Part shown: one piece after another, positions 17,226 to 25,624 of the stretch
How positions within the stretch are numbered: the stretch's first letter is position 1
Layout: each line of letters begins with the position of its first letter
Assembly (NCBI GenBank): GCA_002387605.1
Contig: DGJU01000034.1
Coordinates: 16,520-49,544 of the forward strand
Reading direction: 5' to 3'
DNA: 33,025 nucleotides
Source: Alphaproteobacteria bacterium UBA4588
GTDB lineage: Bacteria; Pseudomonadota; Alphaproteobacteria; Puniceispirillales; Puniceispirillaceae
Program-made: the position numbers and the translations under genes
Notes under the pieces: generated by a model
What the model was told of the DNA's origin: nothing
The model's input: the letters and a program-made list of their open reading frames with translations, nothing else
Database searches by the model: none

Positions 17226-17236
17226 AGGTGAGCAGG
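17213..17236. terminator. hairpin at a convergent gene end
   Basis: CCTGCTCAC, a 6-base loop and GTGAGCAGG make a perfect 9-bp stem that spans the LysE/RhtB stop codon. The denD-like gene ends 11 bases beyond on the other strand. No U-tract follows in either direction, so it may be a bidirectional barrier or Rho-assisted stop and not a classical intrinsic terminator. Confidence 0.45.
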
Positions 17237-17246
17237 AAACTGAAAA

Positions 17247-18230
17247 TTAGAGTGTACCCTCAAAATCATCATCCAGATAAACCTTGATGATATCAGTGAA
17301 GCTTTTCTCACTTGAGAAGCCAAGAGCTGTCGCACGTGCGGCTGTGAAATTACGCGGCCAGCCAGCAACAATCTTGATAATATGCTCATCAGCTTGCGGC
17401 TTAATAAGGCTTACCGCTTTTTCTCCTGCGAGGGACCGCAAGGCTTCAATCTGCTCGGCCACTGTACAGGATAGCCCCGGCATATTCAGGCTTCTACGCC
17501 CTTCGAGCCGGTTAAAATCAAGGCCTGCAGCGTGGGTCAGAAACCCTGCAGCAGAGCGCGGAGAGGCATGCCAGTGACGCACTTCATCAGAGACAGGCAA
17601 TAATGCTTCAACGCCGTTAAGTGGCTCTCTGATAATGCCGGAAAAGAATGATGATGCGGCAAGGTTAGGTTTGCCGGGCCGCACGCAAACGGTTGGCAGA
17701 CGAATAGACATACCGTCCACAAAGCCCTTTCGGCTATAATCAGCCAGCAATAATTCAACCATCGCTTTCTGAGCACCGTAGGATGTTTGTGGGGCGCATA
17801 AGAAATCATCGTCAATTGCATCCGGGAAAGGAGGCCCGAAGACTGCAATCGATGAGGTGAAGATAACTTTTGCACGATACGTGCCGCCAGATGCATCATG
17901 CTGGGCCCGCAACGCTTCGAGAAGCTGCCAGCCGCCATGTGCATTTATTTGCCAGCCCTTGTCGAATTCTACTTCTGCTTCGCCCGACACAATAGAGGCA
18001 AGGTGGAAGATAACATCCGGATGAAATGCCGCCAGCTTTTCAGATTCTGCCTTATCAGCAATATTGCCCGATAGAATCGTGCATGGCAGGTCTGTATCTG
18101 GTGCCGGCGCATCGAACATATCATAAAGAATCAGTTCAGTTGGCGTTACAACATCAGCATGACCCGCAAGCAATCTCTGTGTAAGCTTGCGACCAACCAT
18201 CCCTGCCGCCCCAATAATCATCATACGCAT
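17247..18230 (-). CDS. denD: D-erythronate dehydrogenase-like NAD-dependent epimerase/dehydratase-family protein
   Basis: A 327-residue extended-SDR protein. The Rossmann motif GAAGMVG is at residues 7-13 and the catalytic Ser126, Tyr151 and Lys155 (SYGAQKA) are present. The segments HLASIVSGEAE, RLPTVCVRPGKPN and SSFFSGI are those of the DenD family, whose known member oxidises D-erythronate to 2-keto-D-erythronate. The usual partners OtnK (DUF1537), OtnI and OtnC are not in this window, so the substrate may instead be another acid sugar. It is divergent from the SDR/dehydratase cluster and shares a promoter region with it. Symbol is by resemblance only. Confidence 0.72.
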   Translation of the reverse strand: MRMMIIGAAGMVGRKLTQRLLAGHADVVTPTELILYDMFDAPAPDTDLPCTILSGNIADKAESEKLAAFHPDVIFHLASIVSGEAEVEFDKGWQINAHGGWQLLEALRAQHDASGGTYRAKVIFTSSIAVFGPPFPDAIDDDFLCAPQTSYGAQKAMVELLLADYSRKGFVDGMSIRLPTVCVRPGKPNLAASSFFSGIIREPLNGVEALLPVSDEVRHWHASPRSAAGFLTHAAGLDFNRLEGRRSLNMPGLSCTVAEQIEALRSLAGEKAVSLIKPQADEHIIKIVAGWPRNFTAARATALGFSSEKSFTDIIKVYLDDDFEGTL

Positions 18231-18274
18231 TGTCTGATTCCCTTTATTTTCATTAAGAAGTTTGTTTCTACTGG

Positions 18275-18292
18275 CATTTAGTATACCAATTT
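18275..18292. promoter_or_regulatory. UxuR/ExuR-like operator in a divergent promoter
   Basis: CATTTAGTATACCAATTT matches 14 of 18 positions of the hexuronate-regulator palindrome AAATTGGTATACCAATTT as I recall it; the right half is perfect. It sits between divergent genes for acid-sugar catabolism (start codons at 18230 and 18364). A GntR-type regulator would bind here, but none is encoded in the window. The match is by memory of the consensus, not by a computed score. Confidence 0.5.
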
Positions 18293-18363
18293 GTCTTTAT
18301 ATGTGTACATTATCACGCATAAAAAACAGAATAATCAAGCACCAGCATTAGCAAGGAAGCAAA

Positions 18364-19137
18364 ATGACCGGAATTTCCTATCCAAATCGCCTAGAAGGTA
18401 AGCGTGTTCTTGTGACTGCAGCAGGTCAAGGTATTGGCAGAGCTTCAGTAATTGCCCTTGCGAGGGCGGGTGCAAGCGTATTCGCAACTGATATTAATAA
18501 TGATGCATTGGCAGGCGTGAGCGAGGAAGCCGGCAGCATATCTGGCGCTGGTACTATTTCCTGCTCCATGCTTGATGTTCTGAGCAAAGATGATGTGAAT
18601 CAGGCGATATCAGATATTCAGCCAGATGTTTTGTTTAACTGTGCTGGTTTTGTTCATCATGGCTCAATTCTTGATGCGAGCGAAGATGAGTGGGATTTTG
18701 CGTTTGAGCTTAATGTTCGCGCTATGATGCGGACGATTAAAGCTGCGCTGCCCGGCATGATTGAGCGGGGCACTGGATCAATCATTAATATGTCATCGGC
18801 CTGCTCATCCATCATTGGCGCGCCGAACAGATTTGTTTACGGCACCAGCAAGGCAGCGGTGCTCGGCCTGACAAAATCAGTAGCGCGGGATTACATCACA
18901 ACTGGTGTGCGCTGTAATGCAATTTGCCCGGGCACAGTTGATAGCCCGTCCTTGCATGACAGGCTGCGCGCAACCGGTGATTATGACGCCGCAATGAAAG
19001 ACTTTGTTGCGCGCCAGCCAATGGGCCGGATTGCAAAGGCCGAAGAAATTGCCGCTCTTGTTGTCTATCTTGCATCAGATGAAAGTGCCTTTACCACAGG
19101 CCAAGCTCATCTGATTGATGGCGGCTGGGCAGGCTAG
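18364..19137 (+). CDS. SDR dehydrogenase, BDH2/2-keto-3-deoxy-L-fuconate-dehydrogenase-like
   Basis: A classical short-chain dehydrogenase of 257 residues. TAAGQGIG is at residues 18-25, the catalytic Ser lies in NMSSACSS (about 144), and Tyr159 and Lys163 form YGTSK. The C-terminal RQPMGRIAKAEEIAALVVYL and FTTGQAHLIDGGW belong to the group containing BDH2 and the 2-keto-3-deoxy-L-fuconate dehydrogenase of Xanthomonas. A good ribosome binding site (AAGGAAG) precedes the ATG. It opens the + strand acid-sugar cluster, where it could oxidise either the sugar or a keto-deoxy acid intermediate. The exact substrate is unknown. Confidence 0.75.
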   Translation: MTGISYPNRLEGKRVLVTAAGQGIGRASVIALARAGASVFATDINNDALAGVSEEAGSISGAGTISCSMLDVLSKDDVNQAISDIQPDVLFNCAGFVHHGSILDASEDEWDFAFELNVRAMMRTIKAALPGMIERGTGSIINMSSACSSIIGAPNRFVYGTSKAAVLGLTKSVARDYITTGVRCNAICPGTVDSPSLHDRLRATGDYDAAMKDFVARQPMGRIAKAEEIAALVVYLASDESAFTTGQAHLIDGGWAG

Positions 19138-19247
19138 ATATCACGAGCCATGAAAGTCTATAATAAGGGCATATAATTAAATCATAACTCATTACTCTTA
19201 GAAAAAAGAGATGGATTGCAGCTTTTACCCGGGGGAGACACTTTTAA

Positions 19248-21053
19248 ATGTCACAGAAAAAAATACAGCCTGACCAGCTTCGCTCACGCCAGTGGTTTAA
19301 TAATCCGGAAGATTTAGAAATGACGGCGCTTTATCTTGAGCGCTACCTGAATTACGGCCTGACACGCGATGAGCTCCAAAGCGGCAAACCTATTATTGGT
19401 ATTGCCCAGACTGGGTCTGACTTATCGCCATGCAACCGCCACCATCTAGAGCTGGAAAAACGTGTTCGTGACGGCATTATCGCAGCAGGCGGTGTGCCGA
19501 TGCAAATCCCGGTTCATCCAATTCAGGAAACAGGCAAGCGCCCTACAGCCATGCTAGATAGAAACCTTGCATATCTGAGCCTTGTTGAAACACTTTATGG
19601 CTATCCGATTGATGGTGTTGTTCTGATGATCGGGTGCGATAAAACAACGCCCGCACTTCTGATGGCGGCTGCGACTGTTAATATTCCGTCTATTGCACTG
19701 TCAGTTGGCCCGATGCTCAATGGCTGGTTCAATGGCGAGCGCACAGGATCAGGCACTATTGTCTGGAAGGCGCGTCAGATGATGGCCGCAGGCGAAATTG
19801 ATGGTGACGGCTTCCTTGATCTTGTCGCATCATCAACCCCGTCAACAGGCTATTGCAACACGATGGGCACAGCAACGACAATGAACTCTCTTGCTGAAGC
19901 CCTTGGCATGCAATTACCCGGCTCAGCAGCCATTCCAGCGCCTTACCGCGAACGTGGCCAGATTTCATATGAAACAGGCTCGCGCATTGTCGATATGGTC
20001 TGGGATGACCTTAAGCCGTCAGAAATCATGACCCGCGAAGCGTTTGAAAATGCCATTGTGATTAACTCAGCCATTGGCGGCTCAACAAATGCGCCCATCC
20101 ATCTAAATGGTATTGCCCGCCATCTTGGCGTCGCGCTTGATAATGATGACTGGCAATCTCTTGGTCATAAAATTCCATTGCTTGTGAACCTTCAGCCAGC
20201 TGGCGAATATCTGGGCGAAGATTATCACCGGGCGGGCGGCGTGCCGGCTGTTGTTGCAGAACTAATGCGGGCCGGTCTTCTACCTCACCCGGGCGCTGTC
20301 ACCGTAAATGGCCAGTCAATGGGCACTAATTGCGGCGATGCACCAAACCGGAACCATGATGTTATCCGCCCGATTGATAAGCCGCTCAAATCAGCAGCAG
20401 GCTTTATTAATCTGAAGGGAAATCTGTTTGATAGCGCGATTATGAAGACAAGTGTTATCTCAGAAGAATTTAGCGATAGATATCTTGTGAACCCAGATGA
20501 TTTAAACGCCTTTGAAGGGCGTGCCATTGTCTTTGACGGGCCAGAAGATTTCCATCACCGGATTGATGATGATAGCCTTAATATTGATGCAAACTGTATC
20601 CTTGTGATGCGTGGTGCTGGGCCGATTGGATATCCAGGCGGTGCAGAAGTTGTGAATATGCGCCCGCCCGCCTATCTCATTAAACAGGGGGTCTCAGAAC
20701 TTGCTTGTATTGGGGATGGCCGGCAGTCAGGAACATCAGGGTCACCCTCTATCCTTAATGCCTCACCTGAAGCTGCAGCAGGCGGCGGTCTTGCCTTGCT
20801 GGAAACAGGCGATACCATCCGGATCGATCTGAATGATTTCAGTGCAAATATAATGATCTCAGACGAAGAGCTTGCTAAACGACGCTCAGACCTTGTTGCA
20901 AAAGGCGGGTTTGAAATGCCGGAAAGTCAGTCACCTTGGCAGCAATATTTCCGTGAACTCGTTACACCCTTCTCAGAAGGTATGGTGCTTCGTGATGCAC
21001 CAAACTATCAAGCCATCGCGCAAACCAAAGGTACCCCGCGCGATAACCACTAA
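19248..21053 (+). CDS. IlvD/Edd-family sugar-acid dehydratase (D-xylonate / L-arabinonate type)
   Basis: A 601-residue Fe-S dehydratase that removes water from an aldonic acid to give a 2-keto-3-deoxy acid. Cluster cysteines are visible: Cys62 (SPCNRHH), Cys130 (GCDKTTP) and Cys203 (TGYCNTMGT). The N-terminal pattern RSRQWFNNP...MTALYLERYLNYGLT and the end with ALNASPEAA-type segments (ILNASPEAAAGGGLALL) resemble Caulobacter XylD and the arabinonate dehydratases more than biosynthetic IlvD, as does the length. A strong GGGGGAGA precedes the ATG, suggesting high expression. Substrate could be a pentonate or hexonate. It is followed by the FAH hydrolase after 44 bases. Confidence 0.88.
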   Translation: MSQKKIQPDQLRSRQWFNNPEDLEMTALYLERYLNYGLTRDELQSGKPIIGIAQTGSDLSPCNRHHLELEKRVRDGIIAAGGVPMQIPVHPIQETGKRPTAMLDRNLAYLSLVETLYGYPIDGVVLMIGCDKTTPALLMAAATVNIPSIALSVGPMLNGWFNGERTGSGTIVWKARQMMAAGEIDGDGFLDLVASSTPSTGYCNTMGTATTMNSLAEALGMQLPGSAAIPAPYRERGQISYETGSRIVDMVWDDLKPSEIMTREAFENAIVINSAIGGSTNAPIHLNGIARHLGVALDNDDWQSLGHKIPLLVNLQPAGEYLGEDYHRAGGVPAVVAELMRAGLLPHPGAVTVNGQSMGTNCGDAPNRNHDVIRPIDKPLKSAAGFINLKGNLFDSAIMKTSVISEEFSDRYLVNPDDLNAFEGRAIVFDGPEDFHHRIDDDSLNIDANCILVMRGAGPIGYPGGAEVVNMRPPAYLIKQGVSELACIGDGRQSGTSGSPSILNASPEAAAGGGLALLETGDTIRIDLNDFSANIMISDEELAKRRSDLVAKGGFEMPESQSPWQQYFRELVTPFSEGMVLRDAPNYQAIAQTKGTPRDNH

Positions 21054-21097
21054 TCCTTTACTATCATTAGCCACACTTACCTAGGAGATACCAAACA

Positions 21098-21943
21098 ATG
21101 AAACTTGTTCGTTTTGGAGATGCCGGCGCAGAAAAGCCAGGCATGATTGATGCAGATGGCACAATCCGCGATTTGTCCGCTCATATTGCAGATATTAATG
21201 GTGCTGCTCTCAGCAAGAAAAGCCTTGCAGCTCTCGCCGCGATTGACCCAAGCACTCTGCCAGCTATTGATAGTTCGGTGCGGATGGGGGCATGCGTTGC
21301 TGATATCGGTAAATTTATGTGTATTGGCCTGAACTACTCAGACCATGCGGCTGAAACAGGTGCCGATATTCCAGAACACCCTATTTTGTTCATGAAGGCG
21401 ACATCTGCTGTTATGGGCCCGAATGATACAGTCATGCTGCCACGCGCATCCAAAGATGGTGACTGGGAAGTTGAACTAGGTGTTGTGATTGGCGAGCCAT
21501 GTAAATATGCAACTATTGATAATGCACTTGATTATGTTGCTGGCTATTTTGTCGCGAATGACGTCTCAGAACGTGCCTTCCAGACAAAGCTTACCGGCCA
21601 GTGGACCAAAGGTAAATCATGCGACACATTTGGCCCAATTGGCCCATGGCTTGTGACTGCTGATGATGTTGCTGACCCGCAGAAGCTTGATATGTATCTC
21701 GACCTGAATGGCGAGCGCATGCAAACAGGTAATACAGCAACGATGATTTTTACTGTTGCACAAATCATTGAACATCTCTCTCAGATGATGACGCTCCAGC
21801 CTGGTGACGTTATCTCAACTGGAACACCTCCGGGTGTTGGCATGGGCATGAAGCCGCCACGTTATCTTACCGAAGGTGACGTCATGGAACTTGGCATTGA
21901 AGGTCTTGGCCATCAGCGCCAACCTGTCGGCCGCGACGCATAA
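21098..21943 (+). CDS. FAH-family hydrolase, likely 2,4-diketo-3-deoxy-acid hydrolase
   Basis: A fumarylacetoacetate-hydrolase-fold enzyme of 281 residues. The N-terminal MKLVRFG and the catalytic core (CIGLNYSDHAAETG, then the metal ligands Glu124 and Glu126 in DWEVELGVVIGE and Asp155 in ANDVSER) are complete. In the L-fucose, L-rhamnose and pentose non-phosphorylative routes, a close relative cleaves a 2,4-diketo-3-deoxy acid to pyruvate and a 2-hydroxy acid. Its position between an aldonate dehydratase and an SDR supports that role. Similar proteins are often labelled ureidoglycolate lyase, which I think is wrong here. AGGAGAT precedes the ATG. Confidence 0.82.
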   Translation: MKLVRFGDAGAEKPGMIDADGTIRDLSAHIADINGAALSKKSLAALAAIDPSTLPAIDSSVRMGACVADIGKFMCIGLNYSDHAAETGADIPEHPILFMKATSAVMGPNDTVMLPRASKDGDWEVELGVVIGEPCKYATIDNALDYVAGYFVANDVSERAFQTKLTGQWTKGKSCDTFGPIGPWLVTADDVADPQKLDMYLDLNGERMQTGNTATMIFTVAQIIEHLSQMMTLQPGDVISTGTPPGVGMGMKPPRYLTEGDVMELGIEGLGHQRQPVGRDA

Positions 21944-21960
21944 AAAAGGGATTTAAGATA

Positions 21961-22713
21961 ATGACTGTTACACATGATATGACAGGCGATGTTGCTGTCA
22001 TCACCGGCGGCGCACAGGGCATTGGTCTTGCTTGTGCGCACCGTCTCAGCGCATCTGGTGCCAAGGTCCACCTGTTTGATATTGATGAGGCAGCCCTCAA
22101 AGCCGCCTGTGATGAGGTCGGACCGAATGCCGCAGCGCATAAGGTTGATATTTCAAATCCAGACTCAGTTTCAGCAGCTGTTGCTGATGCTGCCGCAATG
22201 AATGCTGGAACTGTATCTATTTGCATTAACTCTGCTGGTATTTCAGGACCTAACGCACCACTTGTTGACTATCCTGTTGATGACTGGGTTCGCATCATTA
22301 ATCTCAACCTGAATGGCACCTTCTTTGTGAACCGCGCAGTTGTGCCGTTTATGAAGCAAAATGGCTATGGCAGGATTGTGAATATTGCCTCTGTTGCCGG
22401 CAAGGAAGGCAACCCCAATGCTGCGGCATATTCTGCCTCTAAGGCAGGGGTTATTGGTCTGACAAAATCACTTGGCAAAGAGCTTGCTGACCTTGATATC
22501 GCAGTAAACTGTATTACACCTGCAGCAGCCAAAACAGCCATTTTTGATCAGATGACAGACGAGCAAATCAATTATATGCTGTCGAAAATTCCACGTCAGC
22601 GCTTTGTGCAGACAGATGAAATAGCTGCGATGGTGGCATGGCTTGTGTGCCGCGAGAACAGCTTCACAACAGCGTCAACTTTTGATCTTTCAGGCGGACG
22701 GGCAACATATTAA
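21961..22713 (+). CDS. SDR, likely 2-keto-3-deoxy-acid 4-dehydrogenase
   Basis: A 250-residue short-chain dehydrogenase. GGAQGIG is at residues 16-22, Ser144 is in NIASVAG, and Tyr157 and Lys161 form YSASK. It ends in FDLSGGRATY, an ending I associate with the L-2-keto-3-deoxyrhamnonate 4-dehydrogenase (LRA5) type of SDR. That activity would produce exactly the diketo acid used by the preceding FAH hydrolase, only 17 bases upstream. It could also be a generic FabG-like reductase. AAGGGA lies ahead of the ATG. Confidence 0.75.
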   Translation: MTVTHDMTGDVAVITGGAQGIGLACAHRLSASGAKVHLFDIDEAALKAACDEVGPNAAAHKVDISNPDSVSAAVADAAAMNAGTVSICINSAGISGPNAPLVDYPVDDWVRIINLNLNGTFFVNRAVVPFMKQNGYGRIVNIASVAGKEGNPNAAAYSASKAGVIGLTKSLGKELADLDIAVNCITPAAAKTAIFDQMTDEQINYMLSKIPRQRFVQTDEIAAMVAWLVCRENSFTTASTFDLSGGRATY

Positions 22714-22757
22714 TTCTGCCCGAACGGCACTAGGATAATTTATAGGAAAAAAAACTC

Positions 22758-23645
22758 ATGTCAGCGATTGAAGTAGCGTTTTTAGGGACGGGTCTGATGG
22801 GCGGGCCAATGGCACGTAACCTCTTAAAGGCCGGTTTTAAAGTCACTGTCTGGAACCGGACAATATCAAAAGCAGAAGCGCTTGTTGGCGATGGTGCACA
22901 GCTTGCGCAAACAGCCCATGATGCAGTTGCGACTGCTGATTTTATTGTAACCATGGTAAGTGACGGTCCAACGGTTGCTGACATGATGTTTACCCAAAAC
23001 CTTGCTGGTGCCATGAAATCCGGTGCAACCTTGCTTGATATGAGCTCCATCAAAGCAGATGAAGCCCGCAATCATGCAGCGCAAATGAAAGAGCGTGGAT
23101 TATTCCATCTAGATGCGCCGGTATCAGGCGGTACACGCGGTGCAACAGATGGCACATTAGCCATTATGGTTGGCGGCGATGAAGATGTTTTTGCACGTGC
23201 CAAACCTGTCTTTGAAGGCATGGGTCGACCGGTGCGCGTAGGACCAGACGGTTCAGGCCAACTCTCCAAGCACGTCAATCAGCTTATTGTTGCTGTGACT
23301 ATCGGGGTTGTTGGTGAAGCAATGCTTCTGGCACAAAAAGGCGGTGCTGATCCAGCCTCAATCCGGCAGGCCCTAAAAGGCGGCTTTGCTGATTCGGTTA
23401 TCCTGCAGCAGCATGGCGAGCGCATGACTGAAAATAATTTTGTGCCGGGTGGACCTTCAAAATTCCAGCTCAAAGATATCGATAACGCAATGGAAGAAGC
23501 CAGTCATTATGACCTGAAGCTTCCGCTATCACAGCAAATACAGGACCGCTTCATCACGCTTTGTAATGAAATGGATGGCGGCGATCTTGATCACTCTGCT
23601 ATTTATCTTGAACTATTAAAACGTAATGGCTTAGAAACGAGCTAA
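22758..23645 (+). CDS. beta-hydroxyacid dehydrogenase (3-hydroxyisobutyrate / tartronate-semialdehyde reductase type)
   Basis: A 295-residue member of the 3-hydroxyisobutyrate dehydrogenase superfamily. The cofactor motif GTGLMG is at residues 10-15, the substrate motif DAPVSGGTRGA at about 119-129, and the catalytic Lys171 with Asn174 lies in GSGQLSKHVNQ. Known members reduce tartronate semialdehyde, or oxidise 3-hydroxyisobutyrate or L-threonate (LtnD). In this cluster it probably processes a C3 or C4 hydroxyacid from sugar-acid cleavage. It lies 44 bases after the SDR, with AGGA ahead of the start. Confidence 0.85.
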   Translation: MSAIEVAFLGTGLMGGPMARNLLKAGFKVTVWNRTISKAEALVGDGAQLAQTAHDAVATADFIVTMVSDGPTVADMMFTQNLAGAMKSGATLLDMSSIKADEARNHAAQMKERGLFHLDAPVSGGTRGATDGTLAIMVGGDEDVFARAKPVFEGMGRPVRVGPDGSGQLSKHVNQLIVAVTIGVVGEAMLLAQKGGADPASIRQALKGGFADSVILQQHGERMTENNFVPGGPSKFQLKDIDNAMEEASHYDLKLPLSQQIQDRFITLCNEMDGGDLDHSAIYLELLKRNGLETS

Positions 23646-23687
23646 CCGCATCGCGTTTTTATTTGTATATCTTAGGAGAGAGTTATT

Positions 23688-24662
23688 ATGGCTGACAAAC
23701 CACATTTATTGGTTGTTGAGGAAATCACAGACCGGATGCGCGAGCAGCTCGAAGGCTCTTTCACGCTTCATTACGCCTCTCTCGAAGATGATTTTGATGC
23801 CCTGATAGCAGACAAGGGTGACCTAATTGAAGCTATCGTCACAAACGGGGCAGATGGTACGCCAGAAACACTGGTCGCAAACCTTCCCAACCTTAAGATG
23901 ATTTCAAACACCGGTGTGGGCTATGACAGCACTAATGTTGCACTGGCATCATCACGCGGGATCGTGGTAACCCACACGCCTGACGTACTGAATGAAGAAG
24001 TTGCGACAACTGCCCTGATGCTATTGTTATCGGTTGCACGCAGATTGCTCCCGTCACATCGCTGGGTAACATCTGGCAAATGGGAGACCGCCGGTAATAT
24101 AGAATATTCACGCACCGTTGACGGGATGAAAGTGGGTATCGTCGGACTTGGCCGGATTGGTAATGCAATCGCCCGTAAGCTCGAAGCATTTTCATGCGAT
24201 ATTGCTTATCATACCCGCAATGAGCGTCCCGATAGCCCCTATCGTTATTATGGTAATCTGGTGGAAATGGCACGTGATGTGACCTGTATTATCGTTATCA
24301 CACCGGGTGGCCCATCAACCCACCATCTTATTACCAAAGACGTTCTGGATGCTTTGGGCTCTGATGGTATTCTGGTGAATGTGGCGCGTGGCTCGGTAGT
24401 TGATGAAGACGCTCTTGTGGCTGCTTTGCAGGAAGGCCGCCTTGGTCATGCTGGCCTTGATGTATTTGATAAAGAGCCACAGGTGCCAGCCGTTCTGTTT
24501 GACATGGACCAAGTTGTGCTGACCCCGCATATCGGATCAGCAACACATGAAACACGGCAAGCAATGGGCGACCTGACAACTGAAAACGCTGTGCGCTATT
24601 TTGCCGGAGAGCCTGTCCTGACAGCTGTTCCAGAATGCGCAGACTTGAAAAAGTCACTCTAG
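23688..24662 (+). CDS. D-isomer-specific 2-hydroxyacid dehydrogenase (hydroxypyruvate/glyoxylate reductase type)
   Basis: A 324-residue NAD(P)-dependent dehydrogenase. GLGRIG at residues 153-158 is the nucleotide-binding motif, and the catalytic triad Arg234 (NVARGSVVDE), Glu263 (DVFDKEP) and His281 (TPHIGSAT) is intact. Sequence is closest in pattern to the GhrB/GyaR-like hydroxypyruvate or glyoxylate reductases. It would reduce glyoxylate or hydroxypyruvate, or oxidise glycolate or glycerate, the C2/C3 products expected from pentonate or hexonate cleavage. AGGAGAGA precedes the ATG. It ends the + strand cluster, converging on the next SDR. Confidence 0.85.
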   Translation: MADKPHLLVVEEITDRMREQLEGSFTLHYASLEDDFDALIADKGDLIEAIVTNGADGTPETLVANLPNLKMISNTGVGYDSTNVALASSRGIVVTHTPDVLNEEVATTALMLLLSVARRLLPSHRWVTSGKWETAGNIEYSRTVDGMKVGIVGLGRIGNAIARKLEAFSCDIAYHTRNERPDSPYRYYGNLVEMARDVTCIIVITPGGPSTHHLITKDVLDALGSDGILVNVARGSVVDEDALVAALQEGRLGHAGLDVFDKEPQVPAVLFDMDQVVLTPHIGSATHETRQAMGDLTTENAVRYFAGEPVLTAVPECADLKKSL

Positions 24663-24684
24663 AACAGCTAGACCCTGTCTTATA

Positions 24685-25470
24685 TTAGCCGATGGTGGCA
24701 GTCATGCCGCCATCGACATATAGCACATGACCATTTACATAATTGGATGCAGGCGAGCTCAGGAATAATGCCGCACCAACGAGGTCATCAACCTGACCCC
24801 AGCGCCCAGCTGGTGTCCGGCCACGAAGCCATGCCCCAAATTCTTCATCATTAAACAGGGCTGCTGTTAGTTCGGTTGAAAAATAACCCGGCCCAATAGC
24901 ATTACAGCCAATACCATGTTGTGCCCATTCAGCTGTCATCGCGCGCGTTAATCCTGCAACGGCTGCCTTTGAGGTTGTGTAAGCGCCAATCATATGGCGG
25001 GCGGCCCGTGTCATCACTGATGCGATATTGATAATCTTACCCTGTTTACGGGCAATCATATGACGGGCAACAAGCTGCGATAGCGTAAAGACACCTGTTA
25101 CATTGGTTGCCATCACACGTTCAAAGGCGGCAAGATCAAAATCTTCTAACGCCTCACGATGTTGCATACCAGCATTGTTGATAAGAATATCAATCGGCCC
25201 TGTATAGCGCTCAAACCCGTTAATCGCATCCTCGACAGACTGCCTATCTGTTACATCAAAAATAAGCTGTGATGTTGTACCGCCAATGGCCGAAATTTTA
25301 TCAGAGGCAGCGTTAAGGGCTGCTGCATCTCGGCCATTCAAAATAACATGCGCGCCGGCTTCTGCAAGCCCTGATGCCAGCGCAAAACCGATCCCACGTG
25401 ATGAGCCTGAAACCAATGCTGTCTTGCCTGATAAATCAAAGCGCGCCTGCGCTGCCGCTGAAAACGTCAT
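24685..25470 (-). CDS. gluconate 5-dehydrogenase-like SDR
   Basis: A 261-residue short-chain dehydrogenase. I start it at ATG 25470, six bases after AAAGAAGG (25477-25484); ATG 25476 directly abuts that site. SGSSRGIG is at residues 21-28, Ser151 in NIASVMTRAARHMIGAYTTSK, with Tyr164 and Lys168. The segment INNAGMQHREALEDFDL is typical of gluconate 5-dehydrogenase (Gno/IdnO), which interconverts gluconate and 5-ketogluconate. It faces the opposite way to the cluster and converges on the 2-hydroxyacid dehydrogenase, with 22 bases between stops. It is divergent from the SAF-domain protein. Confidence 0.8.
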   Translation of the reverse strand: MTFSAAAQARFDLSGKTALVSGSSRGIGFALASGLAEAGAHVILNGRDAAALNAASDKISAIGGTTSQLIFDVTDRQSVEDAINGFERYTGPIDILINNAGMQHREALEDFDLAAFERVMATNVTGVFTLSQLVARHMIARKQGKIINIASVMTRAARHMIGAYTTSKAAVAGLTRAMTAEWAQHGIGCNAIGPGYFSTELTAALFNDEEFGAWLRGRTPAGRWGQVDDLVGAALFLSSPASNYVNGHVLYVDGGMTATIG

Positions 25471-25611
25471 AATCATCCTTCTTTCATAATAATCAAAAAC
25501 CTACCTATTACCTATCACAACGCAGTCTTCAATAAAGTGCAAGCTTCTCTTGAGATCTTGTCTAAATGCTTTGTTATCGGCTAGGATAATAAGAGATTTA
25601 TTCGTTTAAAT

Positions 25612-25616
25612 GGGGA
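25612..25616 (+). promoter_or_regulatory. ribosome binding site that sets the SAF-domain dehydrogenase start
   Basis: GGGGA lies eight bases before ATG 25625. The in-frame ATG at 25610 overlaps it and has only a distant GAG upstream, so the shorter protein is preferred. Confidence 0.5.
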
Positions 25617-25624
25617 CAGTCACT

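Noticed and set aside
25541..25561. CAAG...CTTG and TCTC-TT-GAGA symmetry between the two divergent genes
   Set aside because: The two symmetries have different centres and do not form one palindrome.
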